Of a stretch of DNA of 24,197 nucleotides, positions 1 to 6,795 are shown in pieces. The DNA is taken from positions 1 to 24,197 of the forward strand of contig JAEWWO010000350.1 in the NCBI GenBank assembly GCA_023396345.1, written 5' to 3'. Within the stretch, counting starts at the first letter, position 1. The number at the start of each line of letters is the position of its first letter. The notes below the pieces were generated by a model. That model was not told where the DNA came from. It did not search any database and saw only the letters and a program-made list of their open reading frames with translations. Made by a program: the position numbers and the translations under genes. The DNA is from Bacteroidota bacterium. Lineage in GTDB: Bacteria > Bacteroidota > Bacteroidia > Chitinophagales > Chitinophagaceae.

Positions 1-635
1 TCTACAAACTTTCCACCGAGACTTTGCACTTCTTCTTTCACCGCAGCACGCACATCAAATACTTCTACTACTGCGCCCAGTTTTCTGGAAGTGGCAATTG
101 CCTGTAAGCCCGCAACACCTGCACCAAGTATCAATACCTTGGAAGGTTTAATTGTGCCCGCAGCACTCATAAACATCGGGAAGAATTTTGGTGAATGATT
201 GGCAGCCGTTAACACTGCTTTGTAGCCTGATACAGTTGCCATAGAAGAAAGAATATCCATAGCCTGCGCACGAGTTGTACGAGGTACAATGTCTAAAGCA
301 AAAGAAGTAATATTTCTCTTTGCCAGTTCCTCCACCATTGCTTTATTTGATAAAGGATTCATGACAGAGATAATAGCTTTGCCGCTTTCAACGTTTTGCA
401 GTTCTTCATCTGTAAACGGATTTACTTTTGCAATCAGGTCTGCCTGCGAAAAAACATCAGCACGCTCAACGGCTTTTGCTCCTGCTTCTTCATAATTTTT
501 ATCAACAAAAAAAGATGCATTGCCTGCACCTTTCTCTACTATAACATTTACATTCATCTTTACAAGAGCGGCAACTACCTCGGGCAGCATTGCTACACGT
601 CTATCGTCCGTCTCTTTTAAAATTCCAATGGTCAT
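1..635 (-). CDS. pntA: NAD(P) transhydrogenase subunit alpha, N-terminal part (partial)
   Basis: This is the soluble NAD(H)-binding alpha subunit (alanine dehydrogenase/PNT superfamily) of the membrane transhydrogenase, which couples hydride transfer between NADH and NADP+ to proton movement. Translating the minus strand from the ATG at 635-633 gives MTIGILKETDDRRVAMLPEV, the usual N-terminus. Near residues 170-185 comes a Rossmann motif, VLILGAGVAGLQAIATSRKLG. The last residues are FDVRAAVKEEVQSLGGKFVE, a close match to the PntA stretch after the Rossmann loop. About 211 codons are present and the 3' end lies beyond base 1, where the membrane subunits would be expected on the same strand. 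A weak -7-like element (CAAATATC on the plus strand, 671-678, one mismatch) lies upstream. Alanine dehydrogenase is a paralogue, but the KETDDRRVAMLPEVV start and DVRAAVKEEV favour PntA. Confidence 0.93.
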   Translation of the reverse strand, partial: MTIGILKETDDRRVAMLPEVVAALVKMNVNVIVEKGAGNASFFVDKNYEEAGAKAVERADVFSQADLIAKVNPFTDEELQNVESGKAIISVMNPLSNKAMVEELAKRNITSFALDIVPRTTRAQAMDILSSMATVSGYKAVLTAANHSPKFFPMFMSAAGTIKPSKVLILGAGVAGLQAIATSRKLGAVVEVFDVRAAVKEEVQSLGGKFV

Positions 636-755
636 AAATATAGTTTAAATAATGTGATTATATAGTTTGTCAAATATCGTAAAAAATGCGCTTAGCTGTT
701 TATGATATTTATCAGGTTGTAAGGGAGGGGACAATGCTTTCTTCTTTATTTAAAC

Positions 756-763
756 TAAATTTG
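756..763 (+). promoter_or_regulatory. -7 promoter element for the kinase-like gene
   Basis: TAAATTTG matches the Bacteroidota -7 consensus TAnnTTTG. It would place the transcript start near 767 and leave a leader of about 16 bases before the ATG at 783. I do not see a good TTTG -33 box at the usual spacing. Confidence 0.5.
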
Positions 764-782
764 CAATAATTAAAATTCAATT

Positions 783-1877
783 ATGTATTTCGGGGAAATA
801 TTTGCAGAAGAACATAAGCCTTCAAGAAAGAAAATAACTTTTTCCATCAAGCCGCCGCTGAAGCATTATCTTAAAAGATATGGCAGAGAGGTACAGTTGC
901 CGGTGGAGTACAGAGATATGATGCGGTTTACATATGCACGTCCGCTCATAGATCCCAATGGCGTGGAAACCGCATGGGAAGAGGTTTCGTACGATATGCG
1001 CGAATGGGAATACCTGAATGAGTCATTGATAAAATGTTATTCTATCCTGAAAACCGAAGGAGATTTTTCTTATGCAGGCAATCTGAAAATAACCCGTATA
1101 GATTTTTGCAGTTTCGGAAACAGTCAGCCTTTCAGAATTAAGATTGTAAACATTCACAACGGCCACTACGATTTCTTTTACATAAAAAAAGCCGATGCCA
1201 GCCGTGTATACGGACTGGAGCTGGAAAATATGCTGGCTACGGCAAGAGTAATGTTCTTAACCTGCAACGAAACGCTTGTTGAAGAACATATTGCAGGTGT
1301 ACCGGGCGATGTGTTTATCAAAGATTATCTTGCCCGTCCCCAAACGGATAAGATAAGAGTGATGAAAAGCTTTGTAAAGTTTAATGAATTTTGTTTTGCA
1401 CGTTTGTTGGGCGATATGCGCTCTTACAACTTTGTGGTAAGAATTATTCCTGATATTGAAATGATACATTACAAATTCAGAGCTATCGATTTTGATCAGC
1501 AATGCTACGAAGGAAGAATGCGCTTGTATTTACCGCAGTTTGCGAAAGAAAATTATACTCTGGTAAAACAATCCGGAGAATTGCTTAACGAAGAAGTGTT
1601 GAAACAATATACTGCCGAAGAACGATCAAGGCTGATGCACCGTATTGCTGCGGAAAGATACAGAATGAAAGCCTTGATGGATATTATGGTAAAAGATGAA
1701 ATTTCTACCAAAGAAAAAACCGATCAGCTTAAACTGGAGTTGGCTAATCATCATAAAGACACGCGCTTTATGAAAGCGACTACTATGGGAGAAGTATTGA
1801 AAATGCATATGAAAAAAGTTTTGGGTTCTCACCTGAAACTGATTTCAAAAAACTCCAAAAGAAGAAGATACGCGTAA
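783..1877 (+). CDS. Conserved hypothetical protein with kinase-like motif set
   Basis: The protein has 364 residues and no signal peptide or membrane segment. I recognise it as a conserved uncharacterised Bacteroidota family, not as a named enzyme. Several short motifs fall in the order of a protein kinase or aminoglycoside phosphotransferase fold. FYIKKAD (about 136-142) could hold the beta-3 lysine, and YGLELENML (about 147-155) the helix-C glutamate. LLGDMRSYNFVV (about 208-219) resembles the catalytic loop D-x4-N, and RAIDFDQQ (about 232-239) resembles the metal-binding DFG/DFD. The tail is basic and ends KNSKRRRYA. It stands alone between divergent pntA and co-directional pdxA. Seen: the motifs and their order. 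Inferred: kinase-like fold and possible phosphotransfer; no substrate can be named. Confidence 0.8.
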   Translation: MYFGEIFAEEHKPSRKKITFSIKPPLKHYLKRYGREVQLPVEYRDMMRFTYARPLIDPNGVETAWEEVSYDMREWEYLNESLIKCYSILKTEGDFSYAGNLKITRIDFCSFGNSQPFRIKIVNIHNGHYDFFYIKKADASRVYGLELENMLATARVMFLTCNETLVEEHIAGVPGDVFIKDYLARPQTDKIRVMKSFVKFNEFCFARLLGDMRSYNFVVRIIPDIEMIHYKFRAIDFDQQCYEGRMRLYLPQFAKENYTLVKQSGELLNEEVLKQYTAEERSRLMHRIAAERYRMKALMDIMVKDEISTKEKTDQLKLELANHHKDTRFMKATTMGEVLKMHMKKVLGSHLKLISKNSKRRRYA

Positions 1878-1913
1878 TTGTTTTTGTAAGAATGTGCACA
1901 CAGAAAAGTATAA

Positions 1914-1933
1914 ACAATTAACAATATAATTGT
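1914..1933. promoter_or_regulatory. Perfect inverted repeat next to the pdxA -7 box
   Basis: ACAATTA-N6-TAATTGT is a perfect 7-bp inverted repeat ending two bases before the TAGATTTG element. Its size and its position in the core promoter fit a repressor operator, but no regulator is identified and AT-rich DNA yields such repeats by chance. Confidence 0.3.
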
Positions 1934-1934
1934 G

Positions 1935-1942
1935 TAGATTTG
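1935..1942 (+). promoter_or_regulatory. -7 promoter element for pdxA
   Basis: TAGATTTG matches TAnnTTTG. The predicted start near 1946 gives a leader of about 43 bases. A perfect inverted repeat lies directly upstream. No clear -33 TTTG is visible. Confidence 0.5.
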
Positions 1943-1988
1943 CAGGATATAAAAATTATTCTCTGACTAAAAAAACTGTCTGCAAAGA

Positions 1989-3086
1989 ATGGGTATGGAA
2001 AACAGAAAACCGATTATTGGATTTACTTGTGGTGATATAAACGGTATAGGCGTAGAGCTTATCATCAAAGCATTGAGCGATACCAGAATAAATGAAATCT
2101 GCACGCCTGTTGTGTTTGCGAACAGTAAGACAATTAATTTTTACAAGAAAACAATTGGTGAAATTAATTTCTCCTACAGTCCAGTAAGAGATAAAAATAA
2201 ATTAAGCACCAAGCAGATTAATCTTTTTAATGCCTGGGAAGATGAAGTAAATATTACTCCCGGACAACTCGATGAATCCATAGGTAAATATGCTTATCAG
2301 TCAATAGATGAGGCGGTAAAAGCATTAAAAGAAAAATGGATAGACGGTATGGTTACTTTACCTATTCATAAAAAAACTATTCAGTCAGAAACTTTTAATT
2401 ACAGCGGTCACACTCCTTTTTTAAGAGATGCTTTTAATCAGCAGGATGTACTGATGTTGCTGGTTGCAGACAATATGAAAGTTGCCGTTGTTACAGAGCA
2501 TGTGCCTGTAAAGGATGTTGCAAAGTATATTACCAAAGAGATAATTGTAAGCAAACTGCAATTATTAAACAATAGTCTGAAAAAAGATTTTGGCATCACA
2601 AAACCAAGAATAGCCGTGCTTGGGCTAAATCCGCATGCAGGCGACGAAGGACTAATTGGTGATGAAGAAGAACAAATCATCAAGCCTGCCATTAAAGAAG
2701 CTAAGCAGTCAGGCATAATGTGTTTAGGTCCGTATAGCGCAGATGCTTTTTTTGCCAGAGGTTATCACGAAAGATTGGATGCGGTGCTGGCAATGTATCA
2801 CGATCAGGGATTAATACCTTTTAAATCTTTAGCAGTAGGAAACGGAGTAAACTTTTCTGCCGGATTACCTGTGGTAAGAACAAGTCCGGATCACGGAACG
2901 GCTTTTGATATTGCCGGAAAAAATAAAGCCGATGTTTCCTCTACACTAGCCTCTTTATACAAATGTATTGATATCATCAATTTCCGTTACGATTATGATG
3001 ATATGCGTAAAAATCCTTTGCGACGTACAAGCGATAAAGTAATCGGTAATGTGGAAGATGAAAAAGTAGAAGACACGGAAGAATAA
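1989..3086 (+). CDS. pdxA: 4-hydroxythreonine-4-phosphate dehydrogenase
   Basis: PdxA oxidises 4-phosphohydroxy-L-threonine with NAD+, a step in the DXP-dependent route to pyridoxal 5'-phosphate, in the cytoplasm. The 365-residue protein has the family marks in order: GFTCGDINGIGVEL at the N-terminus, GHTPFLRDAF with a metal-ligand His, LGLNPHAGDEG, AMYHDQGLIPFK and the C-terminal RTSPDHGTAFDIAGK. Length is slightly above the usual 330-350 because of a short acidic tail (NVEDEKVEDTEE). The ATG at 1989 is used here; a second in-frame ATG at 1995 would also fit. Its TAA is followed immediately by the stop of the convergent DUF983 gene. It is preceded by a TAnnTTTG promoter and an operator-like palindrome, so it is probably transcribed alone. 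Confidence 0.96.
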   Translation: MGMENRKPIIGFTCGDINGIGVELIIKALSDTRINEICTPVVFANSKTINFYKKTIGEINFSYSPVRDKNKLSTKQINLFNAWEDEVNITPGQLDESIGKYAYQSIDEAVKALKEKWIDGMVTLPIHKKTIQSETFNYSGHTPFLRDAFNQQDVLMLLVADNMKVAVVTEHVPVKDVAKYITKEIIVSKLQLLNNSLKKDFGITKPRIAVLGLNPHAGDEGLIGDEEEQIIKPAIKEAKQSGIMCLGPYSADAFFARGYHERLDAVLAMYHDQGLIPFKSLAVGNGVNFSAGLPVVRTSPDHGTAFDIAGKNKADVSSTLASLYKCIDIINFRYDYDDMRKNPLRRTSDKVIGNVEDEKVEDTEE

Positions 3087-3563
3087 TTACCAGCCGTGTT
3101 TGTATTCATCAATCACTCTCTCATTTCTTTTCAGTTTTTCAGTTTTCCAGTTTGGGTTGTATTTTACAAACCAGCTTAGCCACAGCGACCTTGAAAACCG
3201 CATAAACAAAGGCTGCATCAAAACAAGCAGTGCCAGATTGGTAAAGAACCAATAAAAAACTCTGTTATCATCAATGGCGAAACTCATACCTATCAATACT
3301 TTCCAGGCAACAAACGTAGCTACTGAAAATGCAACGGTCAGTGCATAACTTACATAGCTTGTGCCGTAATAAAAGCCTACTTCTATATCCGTAGGTTGCC
3401 CGCATACTTCGCACTTCTCATTCATTTGCATAAATCTGTTTTTAGAAAAGGCATACGGATTATTTGTTACAAATAAATCTCCCTGTCTGCATCTGGGACA
3501 TTTATTAGACAACACGGCAGTGAGATAGCTGCGCTTTTTATGAGTTTTGGTTTCTGTATCCAT
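3087..3563 (-). CDS. DUF983 family membrane protein with two CxxC motifs
   Basis: This is a 158-residue inner-membrane protein of unknown function, common in Bacteroidota and Alphaproteobacteria. The N-terminal cytosolic part has CPRC (22-25) and CEVC (51-54), which look like one zinc-ribbon site. Two hydrophobic segments follow (about 71-93 and 103-123), then a basic C-terminal tail. The gene ends exactly where pdxA ends, tail to tail with no base between the stops, and diverges from pheT. A TACCTTTG element read on the minus strand (3576-3569) lies only about six bases before the ATG, so the transcript would have almost no leader. The family assignment is firm; the function is unknown. Confidence 0.9.
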   Translation of the reverse strand: MDTETKTHKKRSYLTAVLSNKCPRCRQGDLFVTNNPYAFSKNRFMQMNEKCEVCGQPTDIEVGFYYGTSYVSYALTVAFSVATFVAWKVLIGMSFAIDDNRVFYWFFTNLALLVLMQPLFMRFSRSLWLSWFVKYNPNWKTEKLKRNERVIDEYKHGW

Positions 3564-3568
3564 TCTTA

Positions 3569-3576
3569 CAAAGGTA
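3569..3576 (-). promoter_or_regulatory. -7 promoter element for the DUF983 gene
   Basis: CAAAGGTA on the plus strand reads TACCTTTG on the minus strand, matching TAnnTTTG. CAAA at 3600-3603 could be a -33 box with 23-bp spacing. The transcript would begin within two or three bases of the ATG at 3563, so it would be nearly leaderless. Confidence 0.5.
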
Positions 3577-3607
3577 ACATTTTAACATAAATCTGATAGC
3601 AAAATTG

Positions 3608-3615
3608 TAAATTTG
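3608..3615 (+). promoter_or_regulatory. -7 promoter element for pheT
   Basis: TAAATTTG matches TAnnTTTG. The predicted start near 3619 gives a leader of about 67 bases. That leader opens with a small inverted repeat, AACTAC (3624-3629) and GTAGTT (3640-3645), which could form a hairpin. Confidence 0.5.
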
Positions 3616-3685
3616 CACACTGTAACTACAATTTATTTGGTAGTTGAATAAATTTAGAAATTAATAATCAGACAATTTTAGTATA

Positions 3686-6106
3686 ATGACTATTTCGTAT
3701 AATTGGTTAAGCAAATATTTGCCCGAAAAGATTGAACCGGAAAAACTTTCAAGAATTCTCACTTCTATAGGTCTGGAAGTAGAAGCAATGGAACACTATC
3801 AAAGTATTAAAGGAGGCTTGAAAGATGTAGTGATTGCAGAAGTGCTTACCTGCGAAAAACATCCTAATGCCGATAAACTAAAAGTTACTACTGTAAATAT
3901 TGGAGAAGAAGAACCTTTGAAAGTTGTTTGAGGTGCGCCTAATGTAGCCGCTGGTCAAAAAGTTGTACTCGCTAAAGTGGGTGCTACACTTTACCCCTCA
4001 GAAGGAGAACCTATGACCATGAAGGTAGCAAAGATAAGAGGCGAAGAAAGCTACGGAATGATTTGTGCGGAAGATGAATTAGGGATGGGACAAAGTCATG
4101 CAGGCATTATGGTTTTGCCCGATGATGTAAAGCCCGGCACTCCTGCTTCTGAATATTTTTCTGTGTACGAAGATGTGATTTATGAAATCGGATTAACGCC
4201 AAACCGCATGGATGCTATGTCGCATTATGGTGTGGCAAGAGATGTTTGTGCTTATCTGGTGCGTCACGAAAATAAAAAACAAAAAGCCATATCACCCTTT
4301 GCGAATGTTGGTTTTAAAACAGATAATAATAATTTACCCGTAAAAGTTACCGTAGAAAACACCGAAGCCTGTCCGCGATATGCTGGCGTTACCTTATCCA
4401 ATATCAAAGTAGCTCCTTCGCCTGATTGGCTTAAGAACGCATTAAAGTCAATCGGTGTGCGACCGATAAATAATGTGGTAGATATCACCAATTTTATTCT
4501 TCACGAAACAGGGCAACCTCTGCACGCATTTGATGCGGATAAAATAAACGGAGCTCATGTAATTGTAAAAAATTTACCCGAAGGATCCGTGTTTAAAACT
4601 CTGGACGAAAAGGAAAGAAAACTTACTGCTTCCGATTTAATGATTTGCGATGAAAGCGGCGGCATGTGTATTGCCGGCGTGTTTGGTGGTATAGATTCAG
4701 GTGTAACAGAAAACACAACAAATATATTTTTGGAGAGTGCAAATTTTAATGCGGTTGATATTCGCAAAACATCTTATCATCACGGTTTAAGAACAGATGC
4801 TGCTCTGCGTTTTGAAAAAGGAGTAGATATCAGCAATACGGTAAATGTGCTTAAACGTGCTGCTATGTTAATCAAAGAAATTGCAGGCGGTGAAATAAGT
4901 TCAGAGGTGGTGGATGTTTACCCCAATCCTAAAGAAAAAAACTATGTTGCATTAAAATATCATTATCTGAAAAAACTGAGTGGTAAAAATTATCATCACG
5001 ATACCATTGTGGATGTGTTGGAAGCATTGGGTTTTGAGAAAATTAAAGAAAGTGCAGATGAAATTGTTTTTGCCGTACCATACAGCAAACCCGATATCTC
5101 GCTGCCCGCCGATATTGTAGAGGAAATATTGCGTATTGACGGTTTGGATAATATTGATATTCCTTCATCGGTGACCATTACGCCCGCAGTAGATGCGTAC
5201 ACTTTAAAAGAAGACACCAAAGAGAAGCTGGCTGATTATCTTGTGGGCTTAGGTTTTCATGAAATCGTTACCAACTCCATTACCAACAGCAAGTATTACT
5301 CCGAAGAAGAATTAAGTACTGCTGTACACATGCTGAATAATCTCAGCGCAGATTTAGATATCATGCGTCCGTCCATGCTGGAAACAGGTTTGGAAGTGAT
5401 AGCTTATAACTTAAACAGAAAAAATAATAATCTGCAATTATTTGAATACGGAAAAACGTACAGAAAAAAAGCAGAAGCAGAATATCTTGAAGAAGAAAAG
5501 CTGACACTTTATCTTACCGGAAAAACTCATGAAGATGAATGGAACGAAAAAGGAACTCCACAATCTTTTTACAGAGTAAAAGGAATTGTTCAGGCTTTGA
5601 TTACACTATTGGGCTTTGGTAATATAAAATTCTCTCCACTCGAAAACCAAGACGGGCTGTCGGTTTCAGCAGAAAAAAAGCAACTGGGAAAACTTATTGT
5701 TGTGCCTAAAAAGAAATTAGCTCAGTTCGATATTAAGGCAGAAGTATTTTATGCTGAATTGAATATTGCGGCTATTCTTGATGTAAAGAACAGGCAAAAT
5801 ATACTCTATAAAGAAGTAAGCAAATTCCCTGCGGTGCAGCGTGATCTGGCATTGGTAGTAGATAAATCAGTAAATTATGAAAGTATTAATGCTGTAATTA
5901 AAAAATCAAATTTAAATTTGTTGAAAGACGTACGCTTGTTCGATGTGTTTGAAAGCGATAAATTAGGAAAGGATAAAAAGTCTATGGCTTTAAATTTTAC
6001 ATTCCTTGACGAACAAAAAACACTTACCGACAAAGAAATAGATGCAATGGTTAACAAGCTTATAAATGGTTTTGAAAAAGAATTACAGGCAGAGATAAGA
6101 AAATAA
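3686..6106 (+). CDS. pheT: Phenylalanine--tRNA ligase beta subunit, with an in-frame TGA at a conserved Cys
   Basis: PheT pairs with PheS (not in this window) in the alpha2beta2 enzyme that charges tRNA-Phe. The full frame has 806 codons before the stop, normal for the family. In order I see the N-terminal segment MTISYNWLSKYLP, the EMAP-like tRNA-binding domain (about 40-150), the B3/B4 editing region (PRYAGV to RTDAALRFEKGVD), the B5 region (about 405-480) and the C-terminal anticodon-binding FDX-ACB domain (KFPAVQRDLALVV onward). Codon 82 is TGA (3929-3931), in the motif VVCGAPN where Cys is expected. No other lesion occurs in the following 725 codons. Reading would stop after 81 residues; the next start in frame is GTG at 3977. 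PheT is essential, so an assembly error, very recent mutation, readthrough or recoding are the options. It diverges from DUF983. Confidence 0.93.
3929..3931 (+). other. In-frame TGA replacing a conserved Cys codon in pheT
   Basis: The frame reads GTT GTT TGA GGT GCG CCT AAT, that is VV-stop-GAPN, where PheT proteins have VVCGAPN. Downstream RNA can fold imperfectly: 3943-3947 pairs with 3984-3988, then after a three-base bulge 3948-3952 pairs with 3976-3980, leaving a 23-base loop that begins GG 21 bases after the TGA. The position is like a bacterial SECIS, but the loop is larger than usual. TGA serves as a true stop in two nearby genes, so it is not reassigned genome-wide. Confidence 0.85.
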
Positions 6107-6118
6107 AACTGAATTAAT

Positions 6119-6166
6119 ATGTCTAAGAGAATACCGAAGCTGTTAATTGAAGAAAGTATAGGTTGA
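6119..6166 (+). pseudogene. Possible relic of a HEPN (HepT/DUF86) toxin gene, N-terminus only
   Basis: A 15-codon ORF, MSKRIPKLLIEESIG then TGA, lies between pheT and the nucleotidyltransferase gene. From memory of the family, HepT/DUF86 proteins often begin with a similar M-S-K-R-x-x-x-L-L-I/L-E-D stretch, and they are the usual partners of the adjacent MntA-type protein. No further HEPN sequence follows; the R-x4-6-H toxin motif is absent. It could also be a chance ORF or a short leader peptide. The evidence is only the short similarity and the context. Confidence 0.3.
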
Positions 6167-6178
6167 TTTTTTTATAAA

Positions 6179-6469
6179 ATGAGAGAATTAATAAAAATAA
6201 AAAGTTTATTACAAACATTAAAACCTGCACTTTCTGAAAAATATAACGTTTCAGAAAGTGGATTGTTTGGTTCTGTGGTGCGTGATGATTTTAATGATAA
6301 AAGTGATGTCGATATTATTATTGATTTTTCAAAACCTATAGGAATAGAATTTATAGATATAGCTAATTTAATAGAAAATAAATTAAACAGAAAAGTCGAT
6401 TTAGTTTCCAAAAAAGGAATTAAGCAAAAATATATGCAAGCTATAGAAAGCGAGATTCTTTATATCTGA
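6179..6469 (+). CDS. MntA-type minimal nucleotidyltransferase (orphan antitoxin)
   Basis: This 96-residue protein has the pol-beta nucleotidyltransferase core. GLFGSVVRDDF (about 29-39) and SDVDIIIDF (about 42-50) give G-S-x-x-R and D-x-D, and KVDLVSKK (about 71-78) supplies the third acidic residue. In HEPN-MNT toxin-antitoxin pairs, such proteins attach AMP to the HEPN RNase and silence it. Here no intact HEPN gene adjoins it: downstream are a coiled-coil gene and zapA, and upstream only a 15-codon relic. It interrupts what would otherwise be pheT, coiled-coil gene, zapA, suggesting insertion. All catalytic residues look intact. The gene contains a perfect 12-bp inverted repeat at 6228-6260. 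It ends in TGA, showing that TGA is read as stop here. Confidence 0.88.
   Translation: MRELIKIKSLLQTLKPALSEKYNVSESGLFGSVVRDDFNDKSDVDIIIDFSKPIGIEFIDIANLIENKLNRKVDLVSKKGIKQKYMQAIESEILYI
6228..6260. repeat. Perfect 12-bp inverted repeat inside the nucleotidyltransferase gene
   Basis: CACTTTCTGAAA (6228-6239) and its exact reverse complement TTTCAGAAAGTG (6249-6260) flank the nine-base loop AATATAACG. It lies in codons 17-27, just before the G-S active-site motif. It has no T-run, so it is not a standard terminator. In mRNA it would make a strong hairpin. Confidence 0.85.
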
Positions 6470-6492
6470 ACGAGAAAAGCAAAATTATTTTC

Positions 6493-6774
6493 ATGGAAAA
6501 TACAGACCTCCGTATATTAGAAGAAAAATTGCAGCAACTGCTTACCCGATACAAGCGTTTGCAAAAAGAGAATCAAAATCTTAAAGATGAATTACATCTT
6601 GTACAAACAGATTTAGCTCTTACAAAAAATCGGGAAACAGAGTTGCAGCAAAAACTTGATGTGCAGAATATGGGAGTGCAGAACCTTTCGGATGAAGGAA
6701 AACAAAATCTGAATAAAAGAATTGATGCGTATCTTAAAGAAGTTCAGGATTGTTTGAATATGCTGAATGCCTGA
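6493..6774 (+). CDS. Small coiled-coil protein upstream of zapA
   Basis: The protein has 93 residues, rich in L, E, K and Q. Residues about 5-60 show heptad-like spacing of Leu (LRILEEKLQQLL, LQKENQNLKDEL, ELQQKL), so a parallel coiled coil is likely. The C-terminal part (about 70-93) is a second helix, INKR-like then AYLKEVQDCLNML. There is no signal peptide or membrane segment. It lies 21 bases before the zapA ATG and is probably co-transcribed with it, which hints at a division role similar to coiled-coil ZapB, but I see no sequence basis for calling it ZapB. It ends with tandem stops, TGA TAA. Confidence 0.8.
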   Translation: MENTDLRILEEKLQQLLTRYKRLQKENQNLKDELHLVQTDLALTKNRETELQQKLDVQNMGVQNLSDEGKQNLNKRIDAYLKEVQDCLNMLNA

Positions 6775-6795
6775 TAAACAAAGCGATTGACGCTT

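Noticed and set aside
3977..6106. Treating pheT as two separate genes, 3686-3931 and a GTG-started 3977-6106
   Set aside because: The two parts are one continuous frame with a single TGA at a conserved Cys, and the 15 codons between match PheT. Restart at the GTG cannot be excluded but is not the natural gene model.
3686..6106. A genome-wide TGA-to-amino-acid reassignment to explain the pheT TGA
   Set aside because: TGA ends the nucleotidyltransferase gene (6467-6469) and the coiled-coil gene (6772-6774) at natural C-termini, and no other gene in the window has an internal TGA.
6787..6795. TTG start of zapA three codons before the ATG
   Set aside because: The ATG at 6796 gives the usual MSE-type ZapA N-terminus.
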